Of a stretch of DNA of 64,000 nt, positions 8,561-16,753 are shown piece after piece; within the stretch, counting starts at the first letter, position 1; every line of letters begins with the position of its first letter. The notes beneath the pieces are model-generated. The model had not been told where the DNA came from and ran no database searches. It saw only the letters and a list, made by a program, of their open reading frames with translations. The translations under genes and the position numbers were made by a program. This DNA comes from Lentisphaerae bacterium GWF2_57_35 (GTDB lineage Bacteria > Verrucomicrobiota > Kiritimatiellia > CAIQIC01 > GWF2-57-35): positions 1 to 64,000 of the forward strand of contig MHBK01000027.1 in NCBI GenBank assembly GCA_001804865.1, given 5' to 3'.

Positions 8561-9210
8561 GATATATCCGGGCCAACGACGCCACGGGCGCGACGTGGGG
8601 CGCGTCTATGGTTTTGGATAGCAACGGATTTGTCGGCGTGGACTCCTCGTTGGCGGTGGTGAACGGCAATCCGGCGATCAGTTACGGCGATGACTCTCTG
8701 AGCCACTTGAAATACATCCGGGCCAGTAATGCCGACGGGTCGGCCTGGGCTGCGCCCGTGTCCGTGGATACCAACGGCATGGTGGGGGACGGAACCTCTT
8801 TGGCGATCGTGAACGGTAATCCCGCCATCAGCTATTCCTGCAACGGCGATCTCAGATACGTGCGGGCGAACGACGCTAACGGGGTGAGTTGGGGCGTACC
8901 GATGAGCCTCGATACCAATGGAACGATCTGGCACACCTCGATGAAAATCGTCAACGGCACGCCGGCCATTGCTTGCTACGACAATGCCGTCGGGTACTTG
9001 AAATATATCAAGGCTGGCGACGCCAATGGGTCGAGTTGGGGCGCTGTCAGCAATTTGGATACGGACGCCGACACGGGTCGTTTCCCAACCCTGGCCGTTA
9101 TTGGCGGAAATCCCGCCATTGGGTACTACGATCAGTCGGACTTCGATTTGAAATTCATCGCGGTAACGTCTGTGGATGCGCGCGTCGAATGGGTGGCCAT
9201 AGAGCCGTAA
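8557..9210 (+). pseudogene. Downstream part of the secreted repeat protein, out of frame
   Basis: 217 codons, entered at TTG 8557, which overlaps the TGA of the preceding gene in another frame. It contains four to five copies of a ~45-residue beta-propeller-like repeat: 'LKYIRASNADGSAW', then '..DTNG', then 'SLAIVNGNPAISY'. There is no signal peptide of its own, although the protein family is expected to be exported. A frameshift or small deletion joining 7985-8560 to this frame is therefore the simplest reading. An AAGG five nt before the TTG leaves translational coupling as an alternative. Confidence 0.6.
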
Positions 9211-9246
9211 AAAAATAGTCATTAGGGAGACGGGAAGAATTGGGGA

Positions 9247-9284
9247 AAACATCGAACAATGAACATCGAACATCCAACATCGAA
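9247..9284. repeat. ATCGAACA short-period repeat, left arm
   Basis: Imperfect reiterations of ATCGAACA/ATGAACATCGA. The complementary arm (TCGATGTTCGGTGTTCGATG) lies at 9438-9463, so a long-range inverted repeat encloses two GC hairpins. The same family occurs at 46257-46335. Confidence 0.7.
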
Positions 9285-9322
9285 GGGAAGGCCAAGGAAT
9301 GAACTGTCTCGCTTTTGGCGTT

Positions 9323-9383
9323 CCGGGACGAGGTCGTCCCGGCTCCAAATTGGAGACGGGGCCACCTGGCCCCGTTTATTGGT
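9323..9383. terminator. Two GC-rich hairpins between convergent genes
   Basis: The hairpin at 9323-9342 is an almost perfect palindrome with 9-bp stems (CCGGGACGA / TCGTCCCGG). A second at 9356-9375 has a 9-bp stem (ACGGGGCCA / TGGCCCCGT) followed by TTATT on the plus strand. Placed between the ends of a plus-strand and a minus-strand gene, they could terminate transcription in both directions. Confidence 0.55.
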
Positions 9384-9437
9384 CAATGCGCAGTAAAATA
9401 TCGAATAACTTCGAAGAGTTGAAGGGAAACATTCACC

Positions 9438-9463
9438 ACTTCGATGTTCGGTGTTCGATGTTT
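9438..9463. repeat. ATCGAACA short-period repeat, right arm
   Basis: The complementary partner of 9247-9284, reading TTCGATGTTCGGTGTTCGAT, followed by a pyrimidine-rich stretch up to the decarboxylase stop at 9492. Confidence 0.65.
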
Positions 9464-9491
9464 TCTTTTTTCTTCTCAGTTTGCGGACGGC

Positions 9492-10628
9492 CTACTGGTT
9501 GATATGCAGCACCTTCGCCGGCGGAAACCCGTTGAACCAGGTCGACGAGGCATGGCTGTAGGCGCCGATATTTTCGCTATAGACTAAATCCCCACGCTCC
9601 AGGTCCGGCAGTTCCTCCGACAGGCCGATCGTGTCGAGCGCGTCGCAGGTGGGGCCGAATACGGCGCAAATCCGAGTCGGGCCCTTTTTGAAGGCTTTGA
9701 CGGGATAGTGGCAGTGATCAAAAATGACCCCTGAATACGTGTGGTAGACGCCGTCATTAATGTAGTAGCACTGCTTGCCGTCGCGTTCGGCCTTGCCGAT
9801 CACCTTGGCTATCAGCGTGGCTGACGTGGCCACCATGAACCGTCCCGGCTCGGCCAGAATCTCGATTTCCTTCGGGAACAGCCGCTTCAACTCGGCATTC
9901 AATTTGCGGGCCAGCGCTTTGAACGGTTCGACGTTGTCGTCGTATGGCGCGGGAAAACCGCCGCCGATGTCCAGCAGCTTGAGCTGGTAGCCTCGCGATT
10001 TGGCCTCGCGGAAGACGCTGGCGGCCAGGTTCAACGCCTGGACGTAGTTTTCGAAGTTGGTGCATTGGCTGCCGACGTGGAAGCTGAGGCCTTCGACGAT
10101 CAAGCCGGCCTTATGCGCCGCTTCGATCAGATTGACGGCTTCGCCCGGAGCGGCGCCAAATTTCGACGACAGCTCGACCATGGCGCCGGTGTTGGGCACC
10201 TTGAGTCGCAACGCCAGTCCCGCATGCGGAGCGTATTTGCGGATTTTTTCGATTTCCTCGTAGTTGTCGTAGGTCACGAGCGGCTTGTACGGGTCGAGTT
10301 CCACCAGCGTTTCGTTGGCCTTGATGGGATTCGCGTAGATGATCTTGTCCCAGATGTAGGCCTGGCGCTCTTTTTCCGGCAGATTCTTGATGTTTTCATG
10401 AACAATCAGGAACTCCGGCATCGAGGCGACATCGAAGCTCGCGCCGGCCTTGTAGAGCGTCTTGACGATGGCGGGATCCGAGTTCGCCTTTACAGCGTAG
10501 TAGGGTTGAACGCGCGGCAGATATTTTTTGAATTGCGCCACGTTGTTCCGGAGCACCTTGTGATCCACTACAAACAACGGCGTGCCGTGTTCTTTCGCCA
10601 GCTTCTTCAACATGCTTTGCATGACCAT
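9492..10628 (-). CDS. Ornithine/lysine decarboxylase, PLP fold type III
   Basis: 378 residues. Hallmarks of eukaryotic-type (alanine racemase-like) basic amino acid decarboxylases are present: PLP-lysine motif 'PYYAVKAN' near residue 48, 'FHVGSQC', glycine loop 'DIGGGFP', 'AEPGRFMVA', the substrate motif 'FGPTCDALD' and the C-terminal 'SHASSTWFNGF'. Expected reaction: decarboxylation of L-ornithine (or lysine) to putrescine (or cadaverine). The homospermidine synthase gene lies 39 bp upstream on the same strand, so putrescine production for homospermidine is the likely role. GAGAGGAAC upstream of ATG 10628 supports the start. Carboxynorspermidine decarboxylase belongs to the same superfamily but lacks the CDxxD-type motif seen here. 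Confidence 0.88.
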   Translation of the reverse strand: MVMQSMLKKLAKEHGTPLFVVDHKVLRNNVAQFKKYLPRVQPYYAVKANSDPAIVKTLYKAGASFDVASMPEFLIVHENIKNLPEKERQAYIWDKIIYANPIKANETLVELDPYKPLVTYDNYEEIEKIRKYAPHAGLALRLKVPNTGAMVELSSKFGAAPGEAVNLIEAAHKAGLIVEGLSFHVGSQCTNFENYVQALNLAASVFREAKSRGYQLKLLDIGGGFPAPYDDNVEPFKALARKLNAELKRLFPKEIEILAEPGRFMVATSATLIAKVIGKAERDGKQCYYINDGVYHTYSGVIFDHCHYPVKAFKKGPTRICAVFGPTCDALDTIGLSEELPDLERGDLVYSENIGAYSHASSTWFNGFPPAKVLHINQ

Positions 10629-10667
10629 GATTCTGTTCCTCTCATTTCCGCGGGTTTACGCGGTTCT

Positions 10668-12125
10668 TCAGCCCAATTCCGAGACCAGGAAATTCTTAAA
10701 CTGCCACATCGAGTCGGGATCCATCGCCGGGTGGTTAAACCCCTTGAAAAAGTTCTGGTGATGCTTCAAGGGCGTCCAATCGGAGGGAATCGATATCGAC
10801 TCTCCCAAATAGGGGTTGGCTAGGCCAAGGATGTAATCGTAGGGCAAATCCTCCGGAGAGCAAACCCCCATCGCCGGATTTTCGATCATCCAGATGGCGG
10901 CCGCGACCACGGAAATGGCCACCTGCAAGGTCGTGGCGTTTTGGTGCGGAATCAACCGGCGGGATTCTTCAATGCTGAGGTTGCTGCCTGTCCACCACGA
11001 ATTGTACGGATGCCCCATGAGCAGGGCTCCCAGGATATCGGCCCCCTGGGTGATCTCGTCGCTCATGATGCGCAGCTTGGGCTGGAGTTCATAATCTTTG
11101 CCGCGCAGTTCGTGCAGCGAGGCGATCGCGCTGTCGCAGGGGCAGTAGGCGTAATGAACCGTGGGGCGGTAGACCGCCTTCTCGCCTTCCCAAACCGTCA
11201 GCCGGTCGGACAGGGTGAAGGCCTCTCCATGCCGAATTACCATGCCTTGGATCGTGTAATGAGGCGCCCAGGTTCGCACCCAGGTGTTCATACCCATTCG
11301 CGCCAGGCAAATCTGATTTTTCGGACCGTCGTGATGCTCGTAGGCCAGTGCCGGCAGCGCTTTTTCGTGCGTGCCCCAGCCCATTTCCGCCGTAGTGACG
11401 CCTTCTTCTCGGAAGCCTTCAATACTCCAGGTGTTGACGAATTCGTCGATTTGCTTGGGTTGGTTCGTCACCTGCGTGTCGCGCTCGCTCACATGGATGA
11501 CCTTGACGCCCATCCGCATCGCGAGCTGGTTGAAAATCCGCTTATCGATCAGATGCCGGATCTCCTCAGCCAGATGCCCCGACACCTTTTTGTCGGCGAT
11601 CAGCCTTTCGCCGATGTCGACCAGCCCCTTGCGCGTCCAGTGCGAGATCAGGCCGGGATTGGCCCCATGCTCCATGACGGCGGTTGGACCTTTTTCCTTC
11701 CAGCCTGCCGTCATCCGGCGGATGTTCATGTGCCGCCAATACAGCGTTCGTTCCGTCGGATGCTTTTTTTCGGCGTGCGCATAAGGATCCCAGATTTCGA
11801 CGGAGGTGTTGATGTACAGCACGCCGTGGCTATGACACCATTGGAGAATTTCGCAGGCATCGATGTTCCAGGCCAGATCGATCAGCAGATCGCCCATTTT
11901 CAGGTATTTGCCGAGTTGGACGCCGAGATGGCCTTGTGTAATCCGCTCGCGCACGAATTTTACGCCGCGCTCCAGCCAGGGGGCCAGCGCTGTCGTGCGG
12001 TCCTCAAAATCCATGACCGTGATATTCTTGCAGGGAATGTCGATGAGTTTCGTCAGAACCGGCAGTGTGCATTGGGCCACGGCGCCATAGCCAACCATTA
12101 ATACGTTGTTGCTGAACTCTCTCAT
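10668..12125 (-). CDS. hss: Homospermidine synthase
   Basis: 485 residues, the normal size for bacterial homospermidine synthase. The N-terminal Rossmann motif 'VLMVGYGAVAQCTLPVL' binds NAD. 'ACEILQWCHSHGVLYINTSVE', 'MEHGANPGLISHWTRKGL' and 'GMNTWVRTWAPHY' are characteristic of the family. The enzyme transfers an aminobutyl group from one putrescine to another, giving sym-homospermidine and ammonia, with NAD as internal redox cofactor. GGGAGGAT six nt before ATG 12125 supports the start. With the adjacent decarboxylase it forms a two-gene polyamine operon, making homospermidine the probable main triamine of this organism. Confidence 0.92.
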   Translation of the reverse strand: MREFSNNVLMVGYGAVAQCTLPVLTKLIDIPCKNITVMDFEDRTTALAPWLERGVKFVRERITQGHLGVQLGKYLKMGDLLIDLAWNIDACEILQWCHSHGVLYINTSVEIWDPYAHAEKKHPTERTLYWRHMNIRRMTAGWKEKGPTAVMEHGANPGLISHWTRKGLVDIGERLIADKKVSGHLAEEIRHLIDKRIFNQLAMRMGVKVIHVSERDTQVTNQPKQIDEFVNTWSIEGFREEGVTTAEMGWGTHEKALPALAYEHHDGPKNQICLARMGMNTWVRTWAPHYTIQGMVIRHGEAFTLSDRLTVWEGEKAVYRPTVHYAYCPCDSAIASLHELRGKDYELQPKLRIMSDEITQGADILGALLMGHPYNSWWTGSNLSIEESRRLIPHQNATTLQVAISVVAAAIWMIENPAMGVCSPEDLPYDYILGLANPYLGESISIPSDWTPLKHHQNFFKGFNHPAMDPDSMWQFKNFLVSELG

Positions 12126-12280
12126 TTTACATCCTCCCAGTGCTCTTTATCATGTTATCTCTGCTCGATATTTCGTTCTCCGATGCGCCCGCGCATTTTG
12201 ATGGTTGATTGTCTGCATATTGTTTTGTGGATCAAGTTATTTTTATGGTAGAAAACATTTTTTACGCGAGGAACGACGAA

Positions 12281-13366
12281 TTGAAAACAGATTGTTCGTT
12301 TAGGCCCCAATCTTATTCTCCGCCGGCCTGGGCCGCCGGGCTTTCGAGCCAGCCGGCGGTCCGAATCGCCTTGGCGCAACGGCCGACGCCGCTCCGGCGC
12401 TGGGCAGTCGCGGGAATGCCGGCGGATGTCGAGTTATGGATCAAACGCGACGACCAGACCGGCATTACGCTCTCGGGCAACAAGGCCCGCAAATTGGAGT
12501 TCCTGCTGGCGGACGCGCTCCAAAAAGGGGCGGACACGGTCATCACGTGCGGCGGCATTCAGTCCAATCATGCCCGGGCCACCGCCGTGGCGGCGCGCGA
12601 GCTAGGGCTGGATTCCCATCTCCTGCTCAATCACCCGCAGCCGGATCGCAATCCGGGGCTTGTCGGCAATCTCTTGCTCGACCGTCTCGTGGGCGCTCAA
12701 ATCCACTTGATTACCTATGAAGAATATCAGCAACGCGAAACGCTGATGCGGCAACTGGCCGACCGTCTCATCGCACAGGGCCGAAAGCCCTGCATCATTC
12801 CCGAAGGCGGTTCGAACGCGCTCGGCAGTTGGGGTTATCTGGAGGCGATTCGCGAATTGCAGGAGCAGACGGAACAAGCGCAGGCCGGCCTCACCGATAT
12901 CGTGTTTGCCTGCGGCAGCGGCGGGACGGCCGCCGGATTGAGTCTGGGCGTTAAACGGTCCGGCTGGCCGGTACGGGTGCACGCGGTGAACGTTTGTCTG
13001 CACGCCGACTACTTCCACAAAAAAGTGGCCTCCATCGTCCAAGGCATGGGCGCGGAATACAGCCCGGACGATTTGGACATCATGGACGGCTACGTCGGAT
13101 TGGGTTACGCCAAGAGCCGCCCCGAAGAACTTCTTCTCATGCGCGATGTCGCCCGGGCCACCGGCGTGATTCTGGATCCGGTTTATACCGGCAAGGCGTT
13201 TTTCGGATTATGGAACGAATTGTCGCAAGCAGGGCGCGCGCGCTTCAAGGGGGCGAAGATTCTGTTCATCCACACCGGCGGCTTATTTGGTCTTTATGAG
13301 AAGCTTTCCGAGTTGACTCCGTTATTCGAAGAACCGCAGGGAGGCTGGCGTTATGGCGCGGGTTAA
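12281..13366 (+). CDS. PLP-dependent D-cysteine desulfhydrase / ACC deaminase family
   Basis: 361 residues from TTG 12281, which has GAGGAA seven nt upstream. ATG 12245 and TTG 12209 are in frame but lack a ribosome binding site. Family features: 'WIKRDDQTGITLSGNKARKLEF' region with the PLP lysine in 'SGNKARK', 'TCGGIQSNHARATA' phosphate/substrate loop, 'IIPEGGSN' and 'CGSGGTAAGL'. Members break down D-cysteine to pyruvate, sulfide and ammonia, or deaminate ACC; the exact substrate is not decidable by eye. It runs divergently from hss. A tiny thioesterase-like frame overlaps its 3' end. Confidence 0.82.
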   Translation: MKTDCSFRPQSYSPPAWAAGLSSQPAVRIALAQRPTPLRRWAVAGMPADVELWIKRDDQTGITLSGNKARKLEFLLADALQKGADTVITCGGIQSNHARATAVAARELGLDSHLLLNHPQPDRNPGLVGNLLLDRLVGAQIHLITYEEYQQRETLMRQLADRLIAQGRKPCIIPEGGSNALGSWGYLEAIRELQEQTEQAQAGLTDIVFACGSGGTAAGLSLGVKRSGWPVRVHAVNVCLHADYFHKKVASIVQGMGAEYSPDDLDIMDGYVGLGYAKSRPEELLLMRDVARATGVILDPVYTGKAFFGLWNELSQAGRARFKGAKILFIHTGGLFGLYEKLSELTPLFEEPQGGWRYGAG

Positions 13367-13433
13367 ATTGGAGTTGCCGGACGCCTTTCAGTTCTCCGGT
13401 TTATTGGCCACGGGAGAGGCTTTGCCGTCGTGA
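13353..13433 (+). pseudogene. Possible truncated start of a thioesterase gene
   Basis: 26 codons overlapping the end of the desulfhydrase gene (ATG inside its last codons) and ending at TGA 13431. The text 'MARVKLELPDAFQFS' resembles the N-terminus of small 4HBT acyl-CoA thioesterases, but the rest of that family is absent and the frame stops within ten codons. It could be a decayed gene start or coincidence. The QueG-like gene begins at 13430, overlapping its stop. Confidence 0.25.
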
Positions 13434-14110
13434 CGATGACCTTGAACGAGCAACAGGCCCGGCTGGAGGCCCTCGCGCGCGAACAAGGCGCGAGCCTGTT
13501 CGGCGTGGCCGATTTGCAGCCGCTTCTCGAACGCGAGCCCGAATTATTGTCGAGAGTTCCGGGCGCCCACACCCGCGCCGTCGTGATGGGCGTTCGTTTG
13601 AATGCCTGCGTGCTGGAATCCATCCATGAAGCGCCGACCCCTCTGTACGCCCATCATTACATGCAAGTGAATTATCTGCTGGATCGCATCGCGTTGGCCT
13701 TGGCCACAACGATCGAAGGGTGGGGGCATGCCGCGCTGCCGATCCCTGCCTCGCAGGTGGTCTCCAACCGTCCGCTTCAAGGACATGTCTCGCACAAGAC
13801 GCTCGGTGGCGCGGCTGGGCTGGGTTTTATCGGTCGCAGCTCATTGCTGATCCATCCGCAATACGGCGCCCAGGTTCGTTATGCATCCGTCCTCACGACG
13901 CTGCCCCTGAAAGCCGGCCAGCCCTTGAAACAAGACTGCGGCTCCTGTCATGCCTGCCAGGAGTCTTGTCCGGCGGGCGCCATTCGCGAATCCTCCGCCG
14001 CCTACGACCTGACCGCCTGCCACCAGACTCTTCAAACCTTCTCCCGCCTCCCCTTCGTCGGCCATCAAATCTGCGGTGTTTGCGTCAAAGTCTGCAAGGG
14101 CCGGTCATAA
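13430..14110 (+). CDS. QueG-like 4Fe-4S protein
   Basis: 226 residues from GTG 13430. The N-terminal domain (about 5-160) with 'ASLFGVADL', 'AVVMGVRLN' and 'GLGFIGRSSLLIHPQYG' matches the B12-binding catalytic region of epoxyqueuosine reductase-like proteins. A ferredoxin-type motif Cys170-x2-Cys-x2-Cys-x3-Cys-Pro follows, with a second cysteine group 'CGVCVKVCKG' at the C-terminus, giving up to two 4Fe-4S clusters. QueG itself is about 380 residues and carries C-terminal HEAT repeats. This is a short form lacking them, so the substrate may not be tRNA epoxyqueuosine. Confidence 0.72.
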   Translation: MTMTLNEQQARLEALAREQGASLFGVADLQPLLEREPELLSRVPGAHTRAVVMGVRLNACVLESIHEAPTPLYAHHYMQVNYLLDRIALALATTIEGWGHAALPIPASQVVSNRPLQGHVSHKTLGGAAGLGFIGRSSLLIHPQYGAQVRYASVLTTLPLKAGQPLKQDCGSCHACQESCPAGAIRESSAAYDLTACHQTLQTFSRLPFVGHQICGVCVKVCKGRS

Positions 14111-14137
14111 AGAGGCCCTCCGTCCGATTCATCTGGA

Positions 14138-14159
14138 GCCGGGGCGACGTCGCCCCGGC
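14138..14159. terminator. 22-bp perfect GC palindrome after the QueG-like gene
   Basis: Each half reads GCCGGGGCGAC, with no spacer. It lies 28 bp after the QueG-like stop and immediately before the TIR element. It belongs to the same GC hairpin family as 9323-9342 and 35650-35669 (all preceded or followed by GGAGC/GCTCC). No T-run follows, so a terminator role is tentative. Confidence 0.5.
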
Positions 14160-14161
14160 CT

Positions 14162-14289
14162 GGGTGCATCTTGACACGGCCCCCGCGCATACGAATAAGA
14201 ATCCACGTCCTTACGGACGCGGCTACGTAGCCGCCGGCGTAAGCCGGTGGTGCCAGACGTTGAGGAGGGGCCGTGTCAAGATGCCCCCC
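14162..14289. repeat. Terminal-inverted-repeat element, copy 2 (128 bp)
   Basis: The ends are perfect inverted repeats over GCATCTTGACACGGCCCC (left 14166-14183, right 14267-14284 on the other strand). The interior is nearly identical to 4969-5107, including the CGGCTACGTAGCCG palindrome, except that about 11 bp after the CCGGTGG core are missing here. A run of 11 C residues begins at 14284, at the right boundary. There is no coding capacity. Confidence 0.85.
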
Positions 14290-14366
14290 CCCCCGGCCTG
14301 TGGAAGATGTATCCTTCGTGCATTTTCGCCCAGGGTGCGGTAATCTGGCGTTAATCGAATTTACCT

Positions 14367-15914
14367 ATGAAAACCGACAAAGACATTTATCGTAAATTGC
14401 GCGACCGTCCGCGCGAGAAGTTGTGGAACGAGGACGTGGCGCAGTTCAACCGGGCCGCGCCCAAGGAGCGTATGGAGAACGTGGCGGTCATTCGCGCAGT
14501 GGGCGTTGCCTTTGCCGGCTCCGGCACTTCGGCGCAGAAGGCCGAGGTGCGGGCCTGGCTGTTGGGGCTGTTGCAGGATCGCAGCGAGAAGATCCGGCGC
14601 TATGCCATGGCGGCTTTGCCGAAGATCGGCGCCGGTCCCAAGGAGGAAGCGGCGCTTTTAGCCCTGCTGCGGACGACGACCCTTGAACGCGAGAAAAAGT
14701 TTCTGGGACAGGCCTTGGACAAGATCGGCGGGACGGCTACGCTGGAAGTGGTGGCCGGGGCGCCCGGCTCCCTGCCGCAAACGGAACAAAAGGTAAAGGC
14801 CAGCATGGCACGGAGGGCGCAGCCCAGTTCTGTCCGTCTCGATCGTACACTTTCCGAGTTCACTCAGCTTCGAATCCATTTGCGGTGCCGCAAGGGTCTT
14901 GAGCAAATCGTTCGCGAGGAAGCGGAGGAATGCATCGCGGCGGGCGCAAAATTCCGTATTTTGGAGGTCCGCAGCCGCCTGGTGGCGATCGAACCCACCG
15001 AGCCTTTTTCCCTGGCCGATATCTATCGACTCCGATGTTTTGCCGCCGTGGGCTTTGTTCTTGGCCATGTGCCTGATTTAAACCCGACCGAGTCCGTCGA
15101 GGCCTTGGCGTCCGTGATGACCTCGTCCCTGGCAAGACGTCTTTTGACGACGTTCACCGAAGGATCGATCCGCTACCGTCTGGAATTTATCTCCAAAGGT
15201 CATCAACGGGGCGCCGTGCGGCTCGTTGTGAACCGGGCTTATGCCCTGTGCCCGGACATTCTCAATGACGCTCGTAGCGCGCCCTGGTCGATGGACATTT
15301 ATCCTGCCGCAAGCGGCAGTTCCGTGGAATTGCGTCCCCGGTTGTCGCCCGATCCGCGGTTGTTCTACCGGCAAGACGACATCCCGGCGGCCTCGCACCC
15401 TCCATTGGCCGCGTGCATGGTCCGTCTGGCGGGAACGGTCGAGGGCGACGTGGTCTGGGATCCCTTCTGCGGATCGGGTCTGGAACTGATTGAGCGTGCC
15501 CTGCGGGGCGGCGTACAGAGCCTCTACGGAACGGATCTCAGTCCGGAAGCCATCGCCATTGCCCAAGCCAACGTGACTGCTGCCAAGCTGAAGGCTGTGA
15601 AATCGAAGTTCGTCTGCTGCGACTTCCGGGACTACGCCAAGGTCGAAGGCCTGGGCTCCAATCGCGTTACGCTCATGATCAGCAATCCCCCCATGGGAAG
15701 ACGTATCCGCATTCAGGACATGCAGGGCTTGTTTAGCGATCTTTTTGCCGTGGCTGCGGCTGTGCTCAAGCCGGATGGAAGACTCGTTTTCGTCAATCCC
15801 TTGCGCCTCGAACCGCGCGATCCATCCCTCAAGCTGCAATATCGGCAGGTGGTCGATCTGGGCGGCTTTGAATGCCGGCTGGAGATGTATCGAAAGTTGG
15901 TTCGTTGCCCATGA
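14367..15914 (+). CDS. HEAT-repeat protein fused to a THUMP/UPF0020-like RNA methyltransferase
   Basis: 515 residues. The N-terminal ~135 residues are helical repeats of HEAT type ('AEVRAWLLGLLQDRSEKIRR', 'AMAALPKIGAG..EEAALLALL'). A linker follows, then a THUMP-like region (about 165-300, 'RIHLRCRKGLEQIVREEAEE'). The C-terminal Rossmann methyltransferase has motif I 'VVWDPFCGSGLELIERAL' and motif IV 'ISNPPMGRR', the (N/D)PP(F/Y) signature of N-methyltransferases, here with Met in place of the aromatic. RlmL/TrmN-type enzymes of this class methylate guanine N2 in rRNA or tRNA using AdoMet. The HEAT fusion is unusual and may serve substrate docking. It lies just after the TIR element. Confidence 0.72.
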   Translation: MKTDKDIYRKLRDRPREKLWNEDVAQFNRAAPKERMENVAVIRAVGVAFAGSGTSAQKAEVRAWLLGLLQDRSEKIRRYAMAALPKIGAGPKEEAALLALLRTTTLEREKKFLGQALDKIGGTATLEVVAGAPGSLPQTEQKVKASMARRAQPSSVRLDRTLSEFTQLRIHLRCRKGLEQIVREEAEECIAAGAKFRILEVRSRLVAIEPTEPFSLADIYRLRCFAAVGFVLGHVPDLNPTESVEALASVMTSSLARRLLTTFTEGSIRYRLEFISKGHQRGAVRLVVNRAYALCPDILNDARSAPWSMDIYPAASGSSVELRPRLSPDPRLFYRQDDIPAASHPPLAACMVRLAGTVEGDVVWDPFCGSGLELIERALRGGVQSLYGTDLSPEAIAIAQANVTAAKLKAVKSKFVCCDFRDYAKVEGLGSNRVTLMISNPPMGRRIRIQDMQGLFSDLFAVAAAVLKPDGRLVFVNPLRLEPRDPSLKLQYRQVVDLGGFECRLEMYRKLVRCP

Positions 15915-15984
15915 TCCCTGTCTTTTTCAATACGAAGGCCTGATCCCGGCTGCCTACGGGAATTGTCTCGAAGAGACCATCGGC

Positions 15985-16533
15985 TCATCGACGATAAAAA
16001 TTCCAGCCAAGTCCCAGCAGGACCAGGTCGGTATCTCGATGATCGTCCGTCGCCACCCGATGCCAGGTGAAGCGGAGACAGACAGGCTTCGAGATGTCGT
16101 ACTGAGCCGCGAGGCTGACCAAGCCATAGATTCCGTGATCGTCCCGGTAGGAGCCATCCTCGTCCGGATCGGTTTCCACCGTATCCGCATACAGGTACGG
16201 CCCGGCTCCGGCCTGGAGCAGGAGCCGGTCGTCCAACAAACGAGCGCCTAGCCAGAGTTCCGAGGCCAACCCATCGCGGCGAGTCAGTTCGAGGTGACCC
16301 TCGTTCAGCACTTCAAGACTCCAACCTATGTACCGAAAGATCGGATATTGATAAGCAATCGACCAAGCCACGTCTCGCTGGCTGTCAAAACTGTTAAGCG
16401 TGGCCATCCCGGCGGAAAAGAGGAGCGTGCCGGCGCGATTGTTTTCTGTGGGCTCCTGCGCGTCAGCTCTGAAGACGACGGGATTGGCAACGATGAGTCC
16501 TGCGATCGCAAACGCAATGCTGATCCCTTTCAT
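15985..16533 (-). CDS. Small outer-membrane beta-barrel protein (PagL/acyloxyacyl hydrolase-like)
   Basis: 182 residues from ATG 16533, preceded by GAGGAGAG; an upstream ATG at 16563 lacks such a site. Residues 1-25 form a signal peptide ending 'FRADAQ'. The mature part has alternating hydrophobic strands, 'YQYPIFRYIGWSLEVLNEGH', and ends with an aromatic residue near the C-terminus ('LLGLGWNFYRR'). Its size and the 'F.WHR' segment recall lipid A deacylase PagL, but I cannot confirm the catalytic His-Ser pair. An outer-membrane location is likely. Confidence 0.6.
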   Translation of the reverse strand: MKGISIAFAIAGLIVANPVVFRADAQEPTENNRAGTLLFSAGMATLNSFDSQRDVAWSIAYQYPIFRYIGWSLEVLNEGHLELTRRDGLASELWLGARLLDDRLLLQAGAGPYLYADTVETDPDEDGSYRDDHGIYGLVSLAAQYDISKPVCLRFTWHRVATDDHRDTDLVLLGLGWNFYRR

Positions 16534-16753
16534 TTTCTCTCCTCGTGTTATGGCCGACAGCAATAAACAGTTTGTCGGGGCTTGAAACCATTCGGAGTTC
16601 CCTGAGTCGCTCTTACGCTATCCCTGAGGAGCCGGCGGCCTGGATAAAGTCCGAGTCCCTTTTCTCGGGAAAAACTCGCCATTTTCTTCGAGAAAGTTGA
16701 ATCCTGATCATTCCACGGTAACTTTGATTAATTCAGATTCAAGGAGGTGTGTC

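Noticed and set aside
14284..14294. Phase-variable poly-C tract
   Set aside because: It is outside any coding frame and at an element boundary; no gene would be switched by it.
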